Assembly (NCBI RefSeq): GCF_041080835.1
Contig: NZ_CP129683.1
Coordinates: 1,488,001-1,552,000 of the forward strand
DNA: 64,000 bases
DNA from: Bifidobacterium sp. WK012_4_13
GTDB lineage: Bacteria > Actinomycetota > Actinomycetes > Actinomycetales > Bifidobacteriaceae
Direction of reading: 5' to 3'
Both the position numbers and the translations under genes were made by a program. Position 1 is the stretch's first letter. Each line of letters starts with the position of its first letter. The notes below the pieces were generated by a model. That model was given only the letters and a program-made list of their open reading frames with translations. It searched no databases and had not been told where the DNA came from. This document shows positions 1 through 9,075 of the stretch, one piece after another.

Positions 1-1695
1 GATGACTGAGCCAAGAACCGCGCCAAGAGGCGAGTTCATGCCCCCGAGCACGATGATGGTGAGGATCAGGACCGACACGTTCGAGGTGAAGACGGTTGGA
101 TCGATGTATGTGTATTGATGCGCAAGCAAAGCCCCTGCAAGACCGGTGAAGAATGTTGCAATCGCATAGGCCAGGGATTTGTATGCACCAGTCCTGATGC
201 TCAATGCCTGTGACGCCTCCTGATCGGAACCGATCGCTTCGAATACCCTGCCCAGGTGAGAGGAACGAATGCGTGTGACCACCACAAGCGCGAAGAGCAT
301 GACCACGATGTCCAACAGATATTGCATCTGCTGAGTGAACAGCACCTGCCCGAAAACCGTTGGAAATGGTATGCCCTGTATTCCCAGCGAACCTTTCGTC
401 AGCGGCTCCCACAGACGAATGATGGCAACCATCACGGCACCCACACCGATTGTCGCGATTGCAACGTAATGGCCGGAAAGCTTCCACACGGGGAAGGTGA
501 GCAGGCTCGATGCGATCGCCGCAATGATGCCTGCCGCGAGCAACGACAGCAGAAAAGGCCAGTGCAGCTGGGTCGTCAACAATGCCGAGGCATAGGCCCC
601 CACGGCCAGGGGACCGGCCATTCCCAGAATCGTCTGACCTGCGGAACCCGAGATCAAGGTAAGCCCCACTGCGGCTATTGCATAGATCGCTATCTGCGTG
701 CCGACTCCGGCAAGATAGTCGGAGAGGAAGAAGGGCGAAGCCAGCAAAATTCCTGCAAGCGCCAGATTCCCCCACCAAGGCAGGGCTATCGGTCTGCCGC
801 CGCCAAGGAACGTGCCTGTCAGTGGCTCTGACTTCACATCGTTCTTCGGTCCCAACAGACCCTGCGGTCTCAGAATCAGAATGATGAGCAGGGCTCCGAA
901 TGTGATGAGGTCATGCGCTCCGTCGCCAAGCCACGAGATGCCGACAGCTTCGACAACGCCCAGCACAAGGCCTCCAACCACGGCACCAGGTATGGACCCC
1001 AGACCCCCGATCGTTGCGGCCACGAAGGCAGTCATGCCTATGGTGCCCCCATTCATGGGATTGATGTTCGAGTTGAAAAGTCCGACGAAGATCCCCGATA
1101 CGCCCGCCAGAACCGAACCGATGACGAATGAGACGTTGCGAATCGACTTGACCGGAATGCCCATCTGACGTGCAGCCTGAGAGTCCTGCGATGTGGCTCG
1201 AATCGCCTGACCCGTCTTGCCGTATTTCAGGAACGCCCACAGTGAAATCATGATCAGCACGGTAAGCAGCACCATCACCACATCGGACGTTCCAAAACGA
1301 ACGTCGAACAATTGCAGGTTGTAGGTGGGCAGCAGCTTCGGGAAGGGTCTCGTCTGCGGGCCGAAGACGACCTGGAGACCGTTGTCCAGTATCTGACCGA
1401 CGCCAATCGTCGCGAGCAATGCTGCAATGGGCTTGCGACCCTCCAGCGGAGCGATCACCGCGGTGTTCATCAGCAATCCCAAAAGACCGGTGACGACGAT
1501 CACGGCGACAGCGATTGGGACGATTCCCCAGCCAAGGGATGCACCCAACCACCAGGCGACCATGATTCCAACCGCGACGACCGACCCTTGCGCAAAGTTG
1601 GCGACGTTGGTGACGCCAAAAATCAAGGACATGCCGACGGCCACGAGGGCATATGCGCTGCCGTGAATAAGGCCGGAAAAAAGTGTATCAATCAT
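1..1695 (-). CDS. Fused LivH-LivM branched-chain amino acid type ABC permease (partial)
   Basis: Membrane permease of a Liv/HAAT-family ABC importer. The frame is open without a stop from an ATG at 1695 to the window edge, at least 565 codons. Residues 1 to about 285 read as LivH (multiple hydrophobic helices, with NVANFAQGS near the N terminus and a GTIGMTAFVAATIGGLGS stretch). After a short hydrophilic joint around GLLGPKNDVKSE the same frame continues as LivM, ending at the edge in the LivM signature region VLGGMNSPLGAVLG. LivH and LivM are usually separate proteins of about 300 residues, so this is a two-in-one fusion. AGGAAG lies upstream of the start. It lies 69 bp downstream of the receptor gene, probably in one transcript; the ATPases LivG/LivF should follow beyond the window edge. 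I checked every codon of the visible part for stops. Confidence 0.9.
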   Translation of the reverse strand, partial: MIDTLFSGLIHGSAYALVAVGMSLIFGVTNVANFAQGSVVAVGIMVAWWLGASLGWGIVPIAVAVIVVTGLLGLLMNTAVIAPLEGRKPIAALLATIGVGQILDNGLQVVFGPQTRPFPKLLPTYNLQLFDVRFGTSDVVMVLLTVLIMISLWAFLKYGKTGQAIRATSQDSQAARQMGIPVKSIRNVSFVIGSVLAGVSGIFVGLFNSNINPMNGGTIGMTAFVAATIGGLGSIPGAVVGGLVLGVVEAVGISWLGDGAHDLITFGALLIILILRPQGLLGPKNDVKSEPLTGTFLGGGRPIALPWWGNLALAGILLASPFFLSDYLAGVGTQIAIYAIAAVGLTLISGSAGQTILGMAGPLAVGAYASALLTTQLHWPFLLSLLAAGIIAAIASSLLTFPVWKLSGHYVAIATIGVGAVMVAIIRLWEPLTKGSLGIQGIPFPTVFGQVLFTQQMQYLLDIVVMLFALVVVTRIRSSHLGRVFEAIGSDQEASQALSIRTGAYKSLAYAIATFFTGLAGALLAHQYTYIDPTVFTSNVSVLILTIIVLGGMNSPLGAVLGSVI

Positions 1696-1764
1696 ATGAT
1701 GTGCTTCCTAGCTGCATGGTGCGGCAGGCGCTAGATCGCCTGCCGCGGTGGGTGAATGCCCCGA

Positions 1765-2943
1765 CTACGCCTCGTATTGCACGAATTTGCCATCCTTGAC
1801 AATCAGCAGGATGGGTTTGATGCTGTCTGCACGGCGCGTCTTCTGATTGAAGGTGAAGGTGCCTCCGTTACCCTGATACAGCGGGAAGTCAGTCACGGTC
1901 TGCAAGGCTTTCTGAATGCCGTCGCGGGTGGGCTCGGTCTTGTTGGCGGCGTGCGCCAGATCGATGATCGCCTGATATGCCGTCACCTCGAAGTTACCAG
2001 GATTATTGCCGTACTTCGCCTTGAAATCCTTGACGAACTGCTGTGCCTTGGCATCCTTGGTACCCGTAGCCGAGAAGCTTCCGGTTATGATGGTCCCATC
2101 CGCATTGTCGCCGGCCAGATCAAGGAACTCCTTGGTCTCCTGCCCACCGAAGAACGATCCCGTATATCCCAGTTTGTCCCGCAGGGTGTTGAGTACCAAG
2201 GCGCCGTCCGGACCGTAGCCGATATCGACTACCGCATCGGGCTTCGCGTCTCGCGCGGGAATCAGAATGGGGGAGAGATCCGTCGAATCTGCGAGGTATG
2301 AGGATTCATATACGATTTGGGTGCCGTTCTTCTTGGCTTCCTCCTTGAAATACTCATATGCCTGCTTGCCCCAGTCGTTCTCGAGATATACCACTGAGAT
2401 TTTCTTGGCCTTTGTCGCAACGACATCGGCGTTCGCCTTCTGATAGGCATCCTGGCCAATCTGAGGCGTCCATACATGATCGCCTGTGTCAGTGAATGTC
2501 GGGGCGGAATTGTTGAAACCATAGTGCACCAGGCCAGCCTGCTGGAAGATCGGCGAAGCAGCAGAGGAAGCCGGGGATGCATAATCACCGACCACCGCGA
2601 TTATTGACTTATCGGCAACCAGCTTTGGCGCCACCGCCGCATCCTGCTTGGGGTCGGACTGAGTGTCGAAGTACTTGAGACCAAGCTTCTTGCCACCCAC
2701 TCCTCCGTCTGCATTCACCTTTTCGATTGCAAGGTTGAACCCTTCTTCGAAGAGCTTGCCGTACTCTGCATATTGCCCTGTCTTGGGATAGATGACGCCG
2801 ATGTTCACCGTATCCGATGTGCCGCTGCCCGACGATGCCGATGAACTGTCTCCGCCTAGACCGCACGCCGATGCTGCAAACGCTGTGCCCAGGGCAATCG
2901 TCGATGCCACGCCTATTCGTATGTATCTGTTGAAAATGCTCAT
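1765..2943 (-). CDS. Liv-type ABC transporter substrate-binding lipoprotein
   Basis: Extracytoplasmic receptor of the Liv-type importer (periplasmic-binding protein family 6, LivJ/LivK-like), 392 aa. The N terminus has a signal peptide ending in the lipobox ASAC (Cys27), followed by a Ser/Gly-rich linker, so it is a membrane-anchored lipoprotein. The mature part begins VNIGVIYPKTGQYAEYG, characteristic of the family, and has the expected length. GAGAGAACGGCA precedes the ATG. It is upstream of the fused permease in the same direction. The ligand cannot be read from sequence: the family binds branched-chain amino acids but also amides, urea and aromatic acids. The neighbouring UroD-family and sulfhydrylase genes make a sulfur or methyl compound worth considering. 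Confidence 0.9.
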   Translation of the reverse strand: MSIFNRYIRIGVASTIALGTAFAASACGLGGDSSSASSGSGTSDTVNIGVIYPKTGQYAEYGKLFEEGFNLAIEKVNADGGVGGKKLGLKYFDTQSDPKQDAAVAPKLVADKSIIAVVGDYASPASSAASPIFQQAGLVHYGFNNSAPTFTDTGDHVWTPQIGQDAYQKANADVVATKAKKISVVYLENDWGKQAYEYFKEEAKKNGTQIVYESSYLADSTDLSPILIPARDAKPDAVVDIGYGPDGALVLNTLRDKLGYTGSFFGGQETKEFLDLAGDNADGTIITGSFSATGTKDAKAQQFVKDFKAKYGNNPGNFEVTAYQAIIDLAHAANKTEPTRDGIQKALQTVTDFPLYQGNGGTFTFNQKTRRADSIKPILLIVKDGKFVQYEA

Positions 2944-3047
2944 TGCCGTTCTCTCTCTTCTGTCTTCGCTCTGATTGTTGGTAAAGATGGTTGGTGTAGC
3001 TTATGTGGGTGTTCCCGGCCGCACAATCCGCGATTCCGGACTGGGTG

Positions 3048-4097
3048 CTAGACGCGAAGGTCTCTCAGCGTCTCAAGAGCGCGATCGCTTGCAGGGGTCG
3101 GCACGGTGCAGCTTGGCGCCAGCAGAAATGGCGTGCCTTTCAAGGCAGCTATGCTCTCGGCAGCGTTCGCAGCGATGCGGTCTATGCCTCCCTCATCTGC
3201 AAAGTCCTGCGAACGTGCGCCAACGACGGGAACCGAAGTCAACGAATCCGCGACCTTCGGGTTTCCCTGAAGGAACGGATCCCATTGCAGAAACTCGAAA
3301 GCACCATCATCGAACCAAGCGGCGTGAGAGTCCGCCTGACATGTATGGAACAGCACGACGGCATCAGGGTTAGCCTCACGGATCGCATCGATAACGATTC
3401 GGTCATATGGTTCTGAAAACTCCAGATACTGCTCACGATTGAAATAGCCGCCGCTCACTGTGCCGGTTATGGCATAGAAGATGCCGTCCAGGCCGGCTCC
3501 GCCATCCTCGATCGATCTGACCAGGGATGCGCCATAGCCTGCCAGGGTTCGCGCGATATGTTCCAATGCGGACTTTGCCGCCTGAGGCTGATTGAAGATG
3601 AAATCCTCCACAGTGGTATTCGAATTCGCATAGCCATCGTCTGGATACAGCGGCAGATCGGCGATCTGCAGCAACACCGACAAGGGCGAGAACACCGTCT
3701 GCAGCACGGCGCGGTCTTCCAGCCTCTGCCTGATCAGTCGCGCCGCTTCCAGAGCTTCGGCGAACTCCGGGGTTTTCAAGGGATCGAGCTCCCGTATGCC
3801 TTCAATATCCACAGGCGTGGTAATGGGAGAGCTGATCTTCTTGGGAATCACGTATCCCTGATAGTCATCAGGGTCATACACTCCACCCCAGGCCTCTGCA
3901 TAATAGACTGCCCTTGGATTGATTTTGACCCAGTCCCAATCCCACCGCTTAACAAAATCGACGTATGTGTCAGCGAATTCGCGAGCACCGTATTCGTGCC
4001 CGACGAGATGCTGCCACGCGCTGACCAGATAGGGCGTGCTGCCATCGGAGCTGTGATGGGCAATGTCGTGGAATGACTGACGGCGGTCTGCTGTCAT
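3048..4097 (-). CDS. Uroporphyrinogen decarboxylase (UroD) family protein, non-haem type
   Basis: 349-aa protein of the UroD/MtaA/CmuA superfamily, a TIM-barrel group holding haem-pathway decarboxylases and many methyltransferases acting on corrinoids or thiols. No other haem gene is nearby, and the segment FHTCQADSH is where methyltransferase relatives carry zinc ligands, so a methyl-transfer role is more likely than tetrapyrrole decarboxylation; this is inference. The start was set at the second of two nearby ATGs: AAAGGA lies 5 bases before 4097, but is adjacent to the upstream ATG at 4103. It is co-oriented with the Liv receptor gene about 100 bp downstream and divergent from the MetY-type gene. 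True substrate unknown. Confidence 0.75.
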   Translation of the reverse strand: MTADRRQSFHDIAHHSSDGSTPYLVSAWQHLVGHEYGAREFADTYVDFVKRWDWDWVKINPRAVYYAEAWGGVYDPDDYQGYVIPKKISSPITTPVDIEGIRELDPLKTPEFAEALEAARLIRQRLEDRAVLQTVFSPLSVLLQIADLPLYPDDGYANSNTTVEDFIFNQPQAAKSALEHIARTLAGYGASLVRSIEDGGAGLDGIFYAITGTVSGGYFNREQYLEFSEPYDRIVIDAIREANPDAVVLFHTCQADSHAAWFDDGAFEFLQWDPFLQGNPKVADSLTSVPVVGARSQDFADEGGIDRIAANAAESIAALKGTPFLLAPSCTVPTPASDRALETLRDLRV

Positions 4098-4481
4098 GAT
4101 CATCCTTTCTTTTCAGACACATTGATGCGTCTGACGTCTTAGAATTGAGGTTTTTGTTTTGAACCACAGTCACGAGGAAAATCGCTGCATCACCGGGTAA
4201 TGAATAGAAAACCGCATGACCGTGCCCTTCGTCAACCTCGAAACACTGTTTTAGTTACAGACGTTCGTTATAACGGCTAATCAATCCCTGAAAGCCCCGC
4301 AATCTTGTACGCATTATCCAAAATTTCTATGACCAGGCGCTGTGTCGTTCCTTGAGATTGCTGAATAATGGGAAATCGATGGATAATCGTGAACAATCGA
4401 AACCGTGTCCCCGTGCGCCAAATCCGCTGCGGGAGACGCTGACTGATCCTCACATAAGCACCAGCCGAAGGAGCAACCCAG
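4098..4481. other. Divergent intergenic region between UroD-family and metY-like genes
   Basis: 384 bp with no convincing gene. It must hold promoters for both flanking genes. Reading toward the UroD gene, a small hairpin (arms CAGACGCA / TGTGTCTG, one G-U pair) lies at about 4113-4132, just before its ribosome binding site. Reading toward the sulfhydrylase, GAAGGAG precedes the GTG start. I looked for the SAM riboswitch types known upstream of sulfur genes and could not match a consensus. Confidence 0.5.
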
Positions 4482-5789
4482 GTGAATCGCAAGAACAGCT
4501 TTGACACAGTGCGGATTCAAGGTGGATACACCCCCGAGGAGCACAATCACGCTTCAAACGTTCCGATTTATCTGAGCGCGGCTTTCACCATGGGCAGCGC
4601 CCAAAGAGGAAGGGACATGGCAGAGGGCCGTGAGCCCGGATTCACCTATTCTCGGGTGGGAAATCCGACCGTCGACATTCTGGAGCGCAGGATCGCCGCC
4701 CTTGATGGCGGGGTTTCAGCAGTTGCCGTGTCATCAGGAATGGCCGCGATCTCCAACACGATTCTCGCCGTCGCCGAAGGCGGCGGTCGAATCGTGGCCC
4801 ATCACGACATCTATGGAGCCAGCCTGGATGAATTCGTGAGCCTTGCTCCAAAATTAGGCATTGAATTTGATTTTGTCGATGATATCAATAATCCCGATGA
4901 AGTCAGCAAGGCCATTGGCCCGAATACGAAAGCCATCTATGCGGAAAGCGTGACCAACCCCATCACCAGGGTCACCGACGTCGATCGACTCGCGTCGGTC
5001 GCGCACCAGGCGGGCATCCCTCTGATAGTCGACAACACCTTCCCCACTCCATACCTATTCCGTCCGATAGAGCACGGTGCGGATATCGTTGTCTATTCGT
5101 CGACGAAGGGAATCAATGGCCACGGAAATGTGGTGAGCGGTCTTATAGTCGACGCGGGACGCTTCGATTGGTCAAGCGATCGATTCCCACAGTTTTCCGA
5201 ACCGGAATTCACCCTGTATACCGAATCCAATGGGCGTTCACGAAGCTTTGTCGAGGCATTTGGCAATGAGGCATTCCATCAGCGTCTTCGATGTAAGTTC
5301 GTGCGTCTTCTCGGTGCCGTCCTGGGCCCGCAGGAGGCCTATCTTGAGCTCCTCGGATTGGAGACCATCAGCGAGCGCATCAGCAAGGAAGTGTCTTCGG
5401 CGCTTCGCATCGCAAACTTCCTCAATCACCATGAGCATGTCACCAAGGTAAACTATGCCGGACTTCCCGACAGCAAGCAGTCGCAGCTGGTCAGTTCCTT
5501 GTTCCCAAAGGGCATCGGCGCAATTCTCTCCTTCGAACTTGAAGGGTCGGAGGATCGGATCGACAGATTCATAGATGCCACCGAGGTGTTCCACTATGTC
5601 CCCAACGTCGGCGACGTGCGTTCACTCATCGTCAATCCGGCACGCATCACTCACCGCGAAGTTCCCTTTGAATTTTGGGAGAGGAACGGCCTGAATGTCA
5701 ATTTGATCAGACTCTCCATCGGATTGGAGGATGCCGACGATCTCATTGCCGATTTGGAACAGGCGTTCGAGACCGCCTATCGCGATTGA
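4482..5789 (+). CDS. O-acetylhomoserine sulfhydrylase / trans-sulfuration family PLP enzyme
   Basis: Cys/Met metabolism PLP-dependent enzyme, 435 aa, the length typical of MetY (O-acetylhomoserine aminocarboxypropyltransferase) rather than the shorter cystathionine gamma-synthases. Visible features are FTYSRVGNPTVDILERRIAAL (phosphate/active-site region), SSGMAAI, VDNTFPTP and the PLP lysine in VYSSTKGINGHG. Likely reaction: O-acetylhomoserine plus sulfide or methanethiol giving homocysteine or methionine. A GTG start with GAAGGAG 8 bases upstream was chosen. It stands alone on the plus strand, divergent from the UroD-family gene, with which it may share regulation. A gamma-lyase or gamma-synthase activity in the same fold cannot be excluded. 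Confidence 0.85.
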   Translation: MNRKNSFDTVRIQGGYTPEEHNHASNVPIYLSAAFTMGSAQRGRDMAEGREPGFTYSRVGNPTVDILERRIAALDGGVSAVAVSSGMAAISNTILAVAEGGGRIVAHHDIYGASLDEFVSLAPKLGIEFDFVDDINNPDEVSKAIGPNTKAIYAESVTNPITRVTDVDRLASVAHQAGIPLIVDNTFPTPYLFRPIEHGADIVVYSSTKGINGHGNVVSGLIVDAGRFDWSSDRFPQFSEPEFTLYTESNGRSRSFVEAFGNEAFHQRLRCKFVRLLGAVLGPQEAYLELLGLETISERISKEVSSALRIANFLNHHEHVTKVNYAGLPDSKQSQLVSSLFPKGIGAILSFELEGSEDRIDRFIDATEVFHYVPNVGDVRSLIVNPARITHREVPFEFWERNGLNVNLIRLSIGLEDADDLIADLEQAFETAYRD

Positions 5790-5969
5790 TCCCTATCCCG
5801 ATTAATCATCGATGGGATCAGGCAGGCCGGGCTCGAGATCGTAAGTCCTCAGATCACCAATTCATCGCCTGTCCAAACGAATCTCATCAAAAACAACCGG
5901 CAAAGACATTGTTGACCGCCATTGCGTCATATGCGAAAGCCTCCCCTGCCTCCATTGTGTGACGGTACT

Positions 5970-6686
5970 ATGAGCTCAGCTAACAAGGGGGCGGTTGTGG
6001 TCGATACGAATGGCAGCAGACAGGGCACTGATTCGCAGGATGCCGAGCAGCAAAAGGAAAGTACGGCGACGGTGACATGGAGCCGAATGCTCGCTGGCAA
6101 CAGACGCTTTTCGCAAGGAGAGGCCGAACATCCTTGGCAGGACAGGGAAACGCGAGAGGGACTTATCGACGGTCAGAGCCCAGACGCGGCGGTGCTCTCA
6201 TGCTCGGATTCCCGCGTGCCTCCAGAGATCATATTCGACGAAGGCCTGGGCGACCTGTTCACCATCCGCACCGCGGGGGAGATCGTCGACGATGCGGTAA
6301 AGGCATCGCTTGAATTCGCGATTGAATCGTTGCATGTAAGCCTTTTGGTCGTCATGGGACATGAACACTGCGGTGCAGTCCAGTCTGCCCTATCTGCATT
6401 GAATGCCGACGAATCATTGCGCGAGAGATTCTCGGACGCTGATGAAAGTGCCGAAATCGAATCCGACTCAATCGTCGTACGGCAGGTCGGCGCTTCGATC
6501 CTTACAGCACAGAGCTCGGAATTGAACACGACTGACGATTATGAACGCGTTCATGTCGCCAGGACCATCGAGCATCTGGTTGCCGACTCGAGCATCATCC
6601 AGAGTGCCATCGCTGACGGCAGGGTCACCATTGTCGGAGCCCGCTACCTACTCACGACCGGGAAGGTGGAGGTGCTTTCGTTCTGA
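5970..6686 (+). CDS. Beta-class carbonic anhydrase
   Basis: Zinc enzyme interconverting CO2 and bicarbonate. The beta-class signature is clear: CSDSRVPPE supplies the first zinc Cys and the Asp/Arg dyad, and HEHCGA supplies the zinc His and second Cys; RTAGEIVDD is the usual conserved strand. 238 aa from the ATG at 5970, including a roughly 35-residue hydrophilic N-terminal extension rich in Ser/Gln/Glu. In-frame TTG 5922 and ATG 5931 are possible alternatives; none has a strong ribosome binding site, so the start is uncertain. It is monocistronic by appearance. Bicarbonate supply for carboxylation is the usual role in bacteria with a fermentative metabolism. Confidence 0.9.
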   Translation: MSSANKGAVVVDTNGSRQGTDSQDAEQQKESTATVTWSRMLAGNRRFSQGEAEHPWQDRETREGLIDGQSPDAAVLSCSDSRVPPEIIFDEGLGDLFTIRTAGEIVDDAVKASLEFAIESLHVSLLVVMGHEHCGAVQSALSALNADESLRERFSDADESAEIESDSIVVRQVGASILTAQSSELNTTDDYERVHVARTIEHLVADSSIIQSAIADGRVTIVGARYLLTTGKVEVLSF

Positions 6687-6828
6687 ACGATTCGTACCCT
6701 CCTGGGGTCTGTGGAAAAACAGCACGAGGCGACGGCTGCTCGGCGCAGGCCACGAAGGATTGCCGCTGACACTTCGCTCATAGATGTGCGTGCTGGGCAA
6801 TGACCGCTGCTCACAGTAAATTGGAAAT

Positions 6829-8178
6829 ATGTCGTTGTGGCTTAATATCGTACTGATTTTTGTATTTCTTCTTATCGGCTCCGTGTTCTCAGGCACGGAG
6901 CTTGCATTGGTGTCGCTTCGTGGGTCGCAGATCGAACAAATGGAGCAGGAGGACGCCAACGGGGCACGCGTGGGCAAAATTGCCAGAGACCCGAACACCT
7001 TCCTTTCAACCGTGCAGATTGGAGTCACGCTTTCAGGATTCCTGTCAGCATCGTTCGGAGCCTCGTCTCTTGCACCGGAGATAGTGCCGGTGATCGCTTC
7101 GTGGGGTGTGCCAGACAACGTGGCATCACCGCTTACGACCGTCGTATTGACGTTGATCATCTCTTATTTCTCGATCGTCATATCCGAGATGGTTCCGAAG
7201 CGAATCGCCATGCAACGCACGGAGCAGATCGCACGTGCGACCGTTCCGGCAATCCATGTCTTCTCCGCTGTCTGCAGACCCCTGATATGGCTCATCGGGA
7301 AGAATACGAACGGGCTCGTGCGTCTGCTCGGATTCGACCCTCAGCAGACCAACACGCAGGCGAGCGACGACGAGCTGAGAGTCCTGGTGTCAAGCAACAC
7401 GCATCTGAGCAAGGACGAGCGCACGATACTGGACGATGTATTCGACGCTTCCGAGACGATCGTCGCCGAAGTCATGCGCCCCCGAGCCGATGTCACCTTC
7501 CTGGACGGCGACATGCCCCTGCACGATGCGGCTGTGTTCGTCCGGAATGAGCCATATTCGCGTTACCCCGTCAAAGGCAAGGATTTTGACGATGTGCTCG
7601 GCTTCGTGCATGTGCGAGACCTGCTTGACGTGCGCGACCCAGAAGCGAAGACCGTCGCAGATGTGACGCGCGACGGGATCTCCCTGCCCGGCACGTCAAA
7701 GCTTCTTCCAAGCCTTGAGCTGCTGCGCAAGCGTGGCATCCATCTTGCGGTGGTCATCGACGAATACGGTGGAACGGACGGCATCGTAACCCTTGAGGAC
7801 ATGACCGAGGAACTCGTTGGCGACATACGCGACGAATATGACCTGCCGGAAACTCCCGGCGGCCCCCGTCAGAAGCAGACCGCATTCGTGAACGGCGTCG
7901 CCACGATCGATGGCGGCATGACCATCGAAGACTTTGCCGATGTGACCGGCATAGAACTTGAAGACGGACCATATGAAACTGTGGCGGGCTACTTCCTCGC
8001 CCATACGGGGAAGATGGGTCAGGTCGGCGAGATTCTGCATTCCGACGACGGATACGACATGGTCGTCACACAGGTCGAGGGCAGACGAATAGAGACCGTG
8101 CAGGTACGCCGCAGGCAGAACATCGACGCCTCAGATCCGGCGACTGATGCCGAAAGAAATGTGCAGCCCGCCAGATAA
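6829..8178 (+). CDS. CNNM/CorC-type membrane protein (hemolysin family) with CBS pair
   Basis: 449-aa integral membrane protein of the HlyC/CorC family. Order of domains: an N-terminal CNNM/DUF21 transmembrane region (residues 1 to about 195, with SGTELALVSLR near the start), two CBS domains (about 215-340; MRPRADVTFLD, DEYGGTDGIVTLEDM), and a C-terminal CorC_HlyC domain ending near 435. Relatives handle Mg2+/Co2+ efflux or magnesium homeostasis; the hemolysin name is historical. The upstream ribosome binding site is weak (TTGGAAAT). It is followed by an intergenic dyad and Dps. Confidence 0.9.
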   Translation: MSLWLNIVLIFVFLLIGSVFSGTELALVSLRGSQIEQMEQEDANGARVGKIARDPNTFLSTVQIGVTLSGFLSASFGASSLAPEIVPVIASWGVPDNVASPLTTVVLTLIISYFSIVISEMVPKRIAMQRTEQIARATVPAIHVFSAVCRPLIWLIGKNTNGLVRLLGFDPQQTNTQASDDELRVLVSSNTHLSKDERTILDDVFDASETIVAEVMRPRADVTFLDGDMPLHDAAVFVRNEPYSRYPVKGKDFDDVLGFVHVRDLLDVRDPEAKTVADVTRDGISLPGTSKLLPSLELLRKRGIHLAVVIDEYGGTDGIVTLEDMTEELVGDIRDEYDLPETPGGPRQKQTAFVNGVATIDGGMTIEDFADVTGIELEDGPYETVAGYFLAHTGKMGQVGEILHSDDGYDMVVTQVEGRRIETVQVRRRQNIDASDPATDAERNVQPAR

Positions 8179-8256
8179 GGGGTTTGAGCAGGTACGGTCT
8201 TCAAAGGCCCATGGACCTTCACATTTCACTGATTTGACTTCTTGCACCTGACCTTT

Positions 8257-8273
8257 ACCCTAGTGATTAGGGT
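8257..8273. promoter_or_regulatory. Inverted repeat upstream of dps, putative operator
   Basis: Perfect dyad ACCCTA-GTGAT-TAGGGT about 80 bp before the Dps start, nested inside a second weaker pair TTGCACC / GGTGCAA (8242-8277). Position and symmetry suggest a repressor site; iron- or peroxide-responsive regulators commonly control dps, but the sequence does not match a consensus I can name. Confidence 0.35.
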
Positions 8274-8355
8274 GCAATGATTAACGATTCCATCTGTTGA
8301 GCCGCACCAACGAAATCACAGTGGAATGCGTAAAGAAGAATACGAAGGAGTTCTT

Positions 8356-8835
8356 ATGGCATTGACTTTCACAGTTCCCGGACTCGATGAAGCAGCTTCC
8401 GAGAAGATCATCTCCATTTTGCAGAACAGGCTGAGCCAGGAGCAGGAAGCGTCGCTCGTGCTCAAGCACGCTCATTGGAACGTTACTGGGCCGAACTTCA
8501 TAGCAGTCCATGAAATGCTTGATCCGCAGGTCGACGAAGTCAGGGACATGGCCGACGAAACCGCCGAGCGCATTGCAACGCTTGGAGGATCGCCAGATGG
8601 CCGTCCTGAGGCCATTATCCGCAACCGCACCTGGAATGGGATCGATCTGAGCGGACGCAAGTCAACGTTGGATTATCTGAAGGCACTGTGCGGATTCTAC
8701 GACTCATTCATCGCCGACGACCGCGAGGCCATCAAGGAACTCGATGAGCTCGATGTCGTCAGTTCGAACATCCTTCAGGACCACGTGCAGAAGCTCGAGG
8801 CCTTCCAGTGGTTCATGAGGAGCCACCTCATCTGA
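8356..8835 (+). CDS. dps: Dps family DNA-binding ferritin-like protein
   Basis: 159-aa miniferritin that oxidises and stores iron with peroxide and protects DNA. The inter-subunit ferroxidase motif is intact: KHAHWNVTGPNF, then HEMLDPQVDEVRDMADETAER, with His, Asp and Glu in the classical spacing. The C terminus is short, without a Lys-rich DNA-binding tail. The start at 8356 is set by GAAGGAG 5 to 6 bases upstream; an in-frame upstream start at 8326 lacks such a site. It is monocistronic, with a dyad upstream and a GC-rich hairpin just after the stop. Confidence 0.92.
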   Translation: MALTFTVPGLDEAASEKIISILQNRLSQEQEASLVLKHAHWNVTGPNFIAVHEMLDPQVDEVRDMADETAERIATLGGSPDGRPEAIIRNRTWNGIDLSGRKSTLDYLKALCGFYDSFIADDREAIKELDELDVVSSNILQDHVQKLEAFQWFMRSHLI

Positions 8836-8847
8836 GCCCGGCAGCCT

Positions 8848-8867
8848 GGCAGCGCTTCGGCGCTGCC
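8848..8867 (+). terminator. Hairpin after dps
   Basis: Perfect 8-bp stem GGCAGCGC / GCGCTGCC closed by a TTCG tetraloop, 13 bases after the dps stop. There is no run of T after it, so termination is likely but not a canonical intrinsic signal. Confidence 0.6.
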
Positions 8868-9075
8868 GCTCATGGATAGCTCACGTTTTCGCATAATGTG
8901 CCTTCACAGCCATCATTCCGTCGAACTACTTGAATTCAATGGAAGGCGACTGTGGAGGCACATTGCTGTCTCGCCGTCTATATGTTGATCGCAGACTCTG
9001 TGAGTTTCCGGACACCTGCATGGCTGCATGGCTGCATCGGCACCGACTTTGGAAATCCGACCTAGGCACAGGCCT

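Noticed and set aside
911-1552. 213-codon minus-strand frame and several plus-strand frames across 256-1734
   Set aside because: They are shadows of the fused LivH-LivM frame, which shows continuous membrane-protein sequence. The other frames are Arg/Gly-rich and low in hydrophobic segments.
4098-4481. Possible SAM-type riboswitch before the MetY-like gene
   Set aside because: No match to the SAM-I, SAM-II or SAM-IV consensus cores was found by eye.
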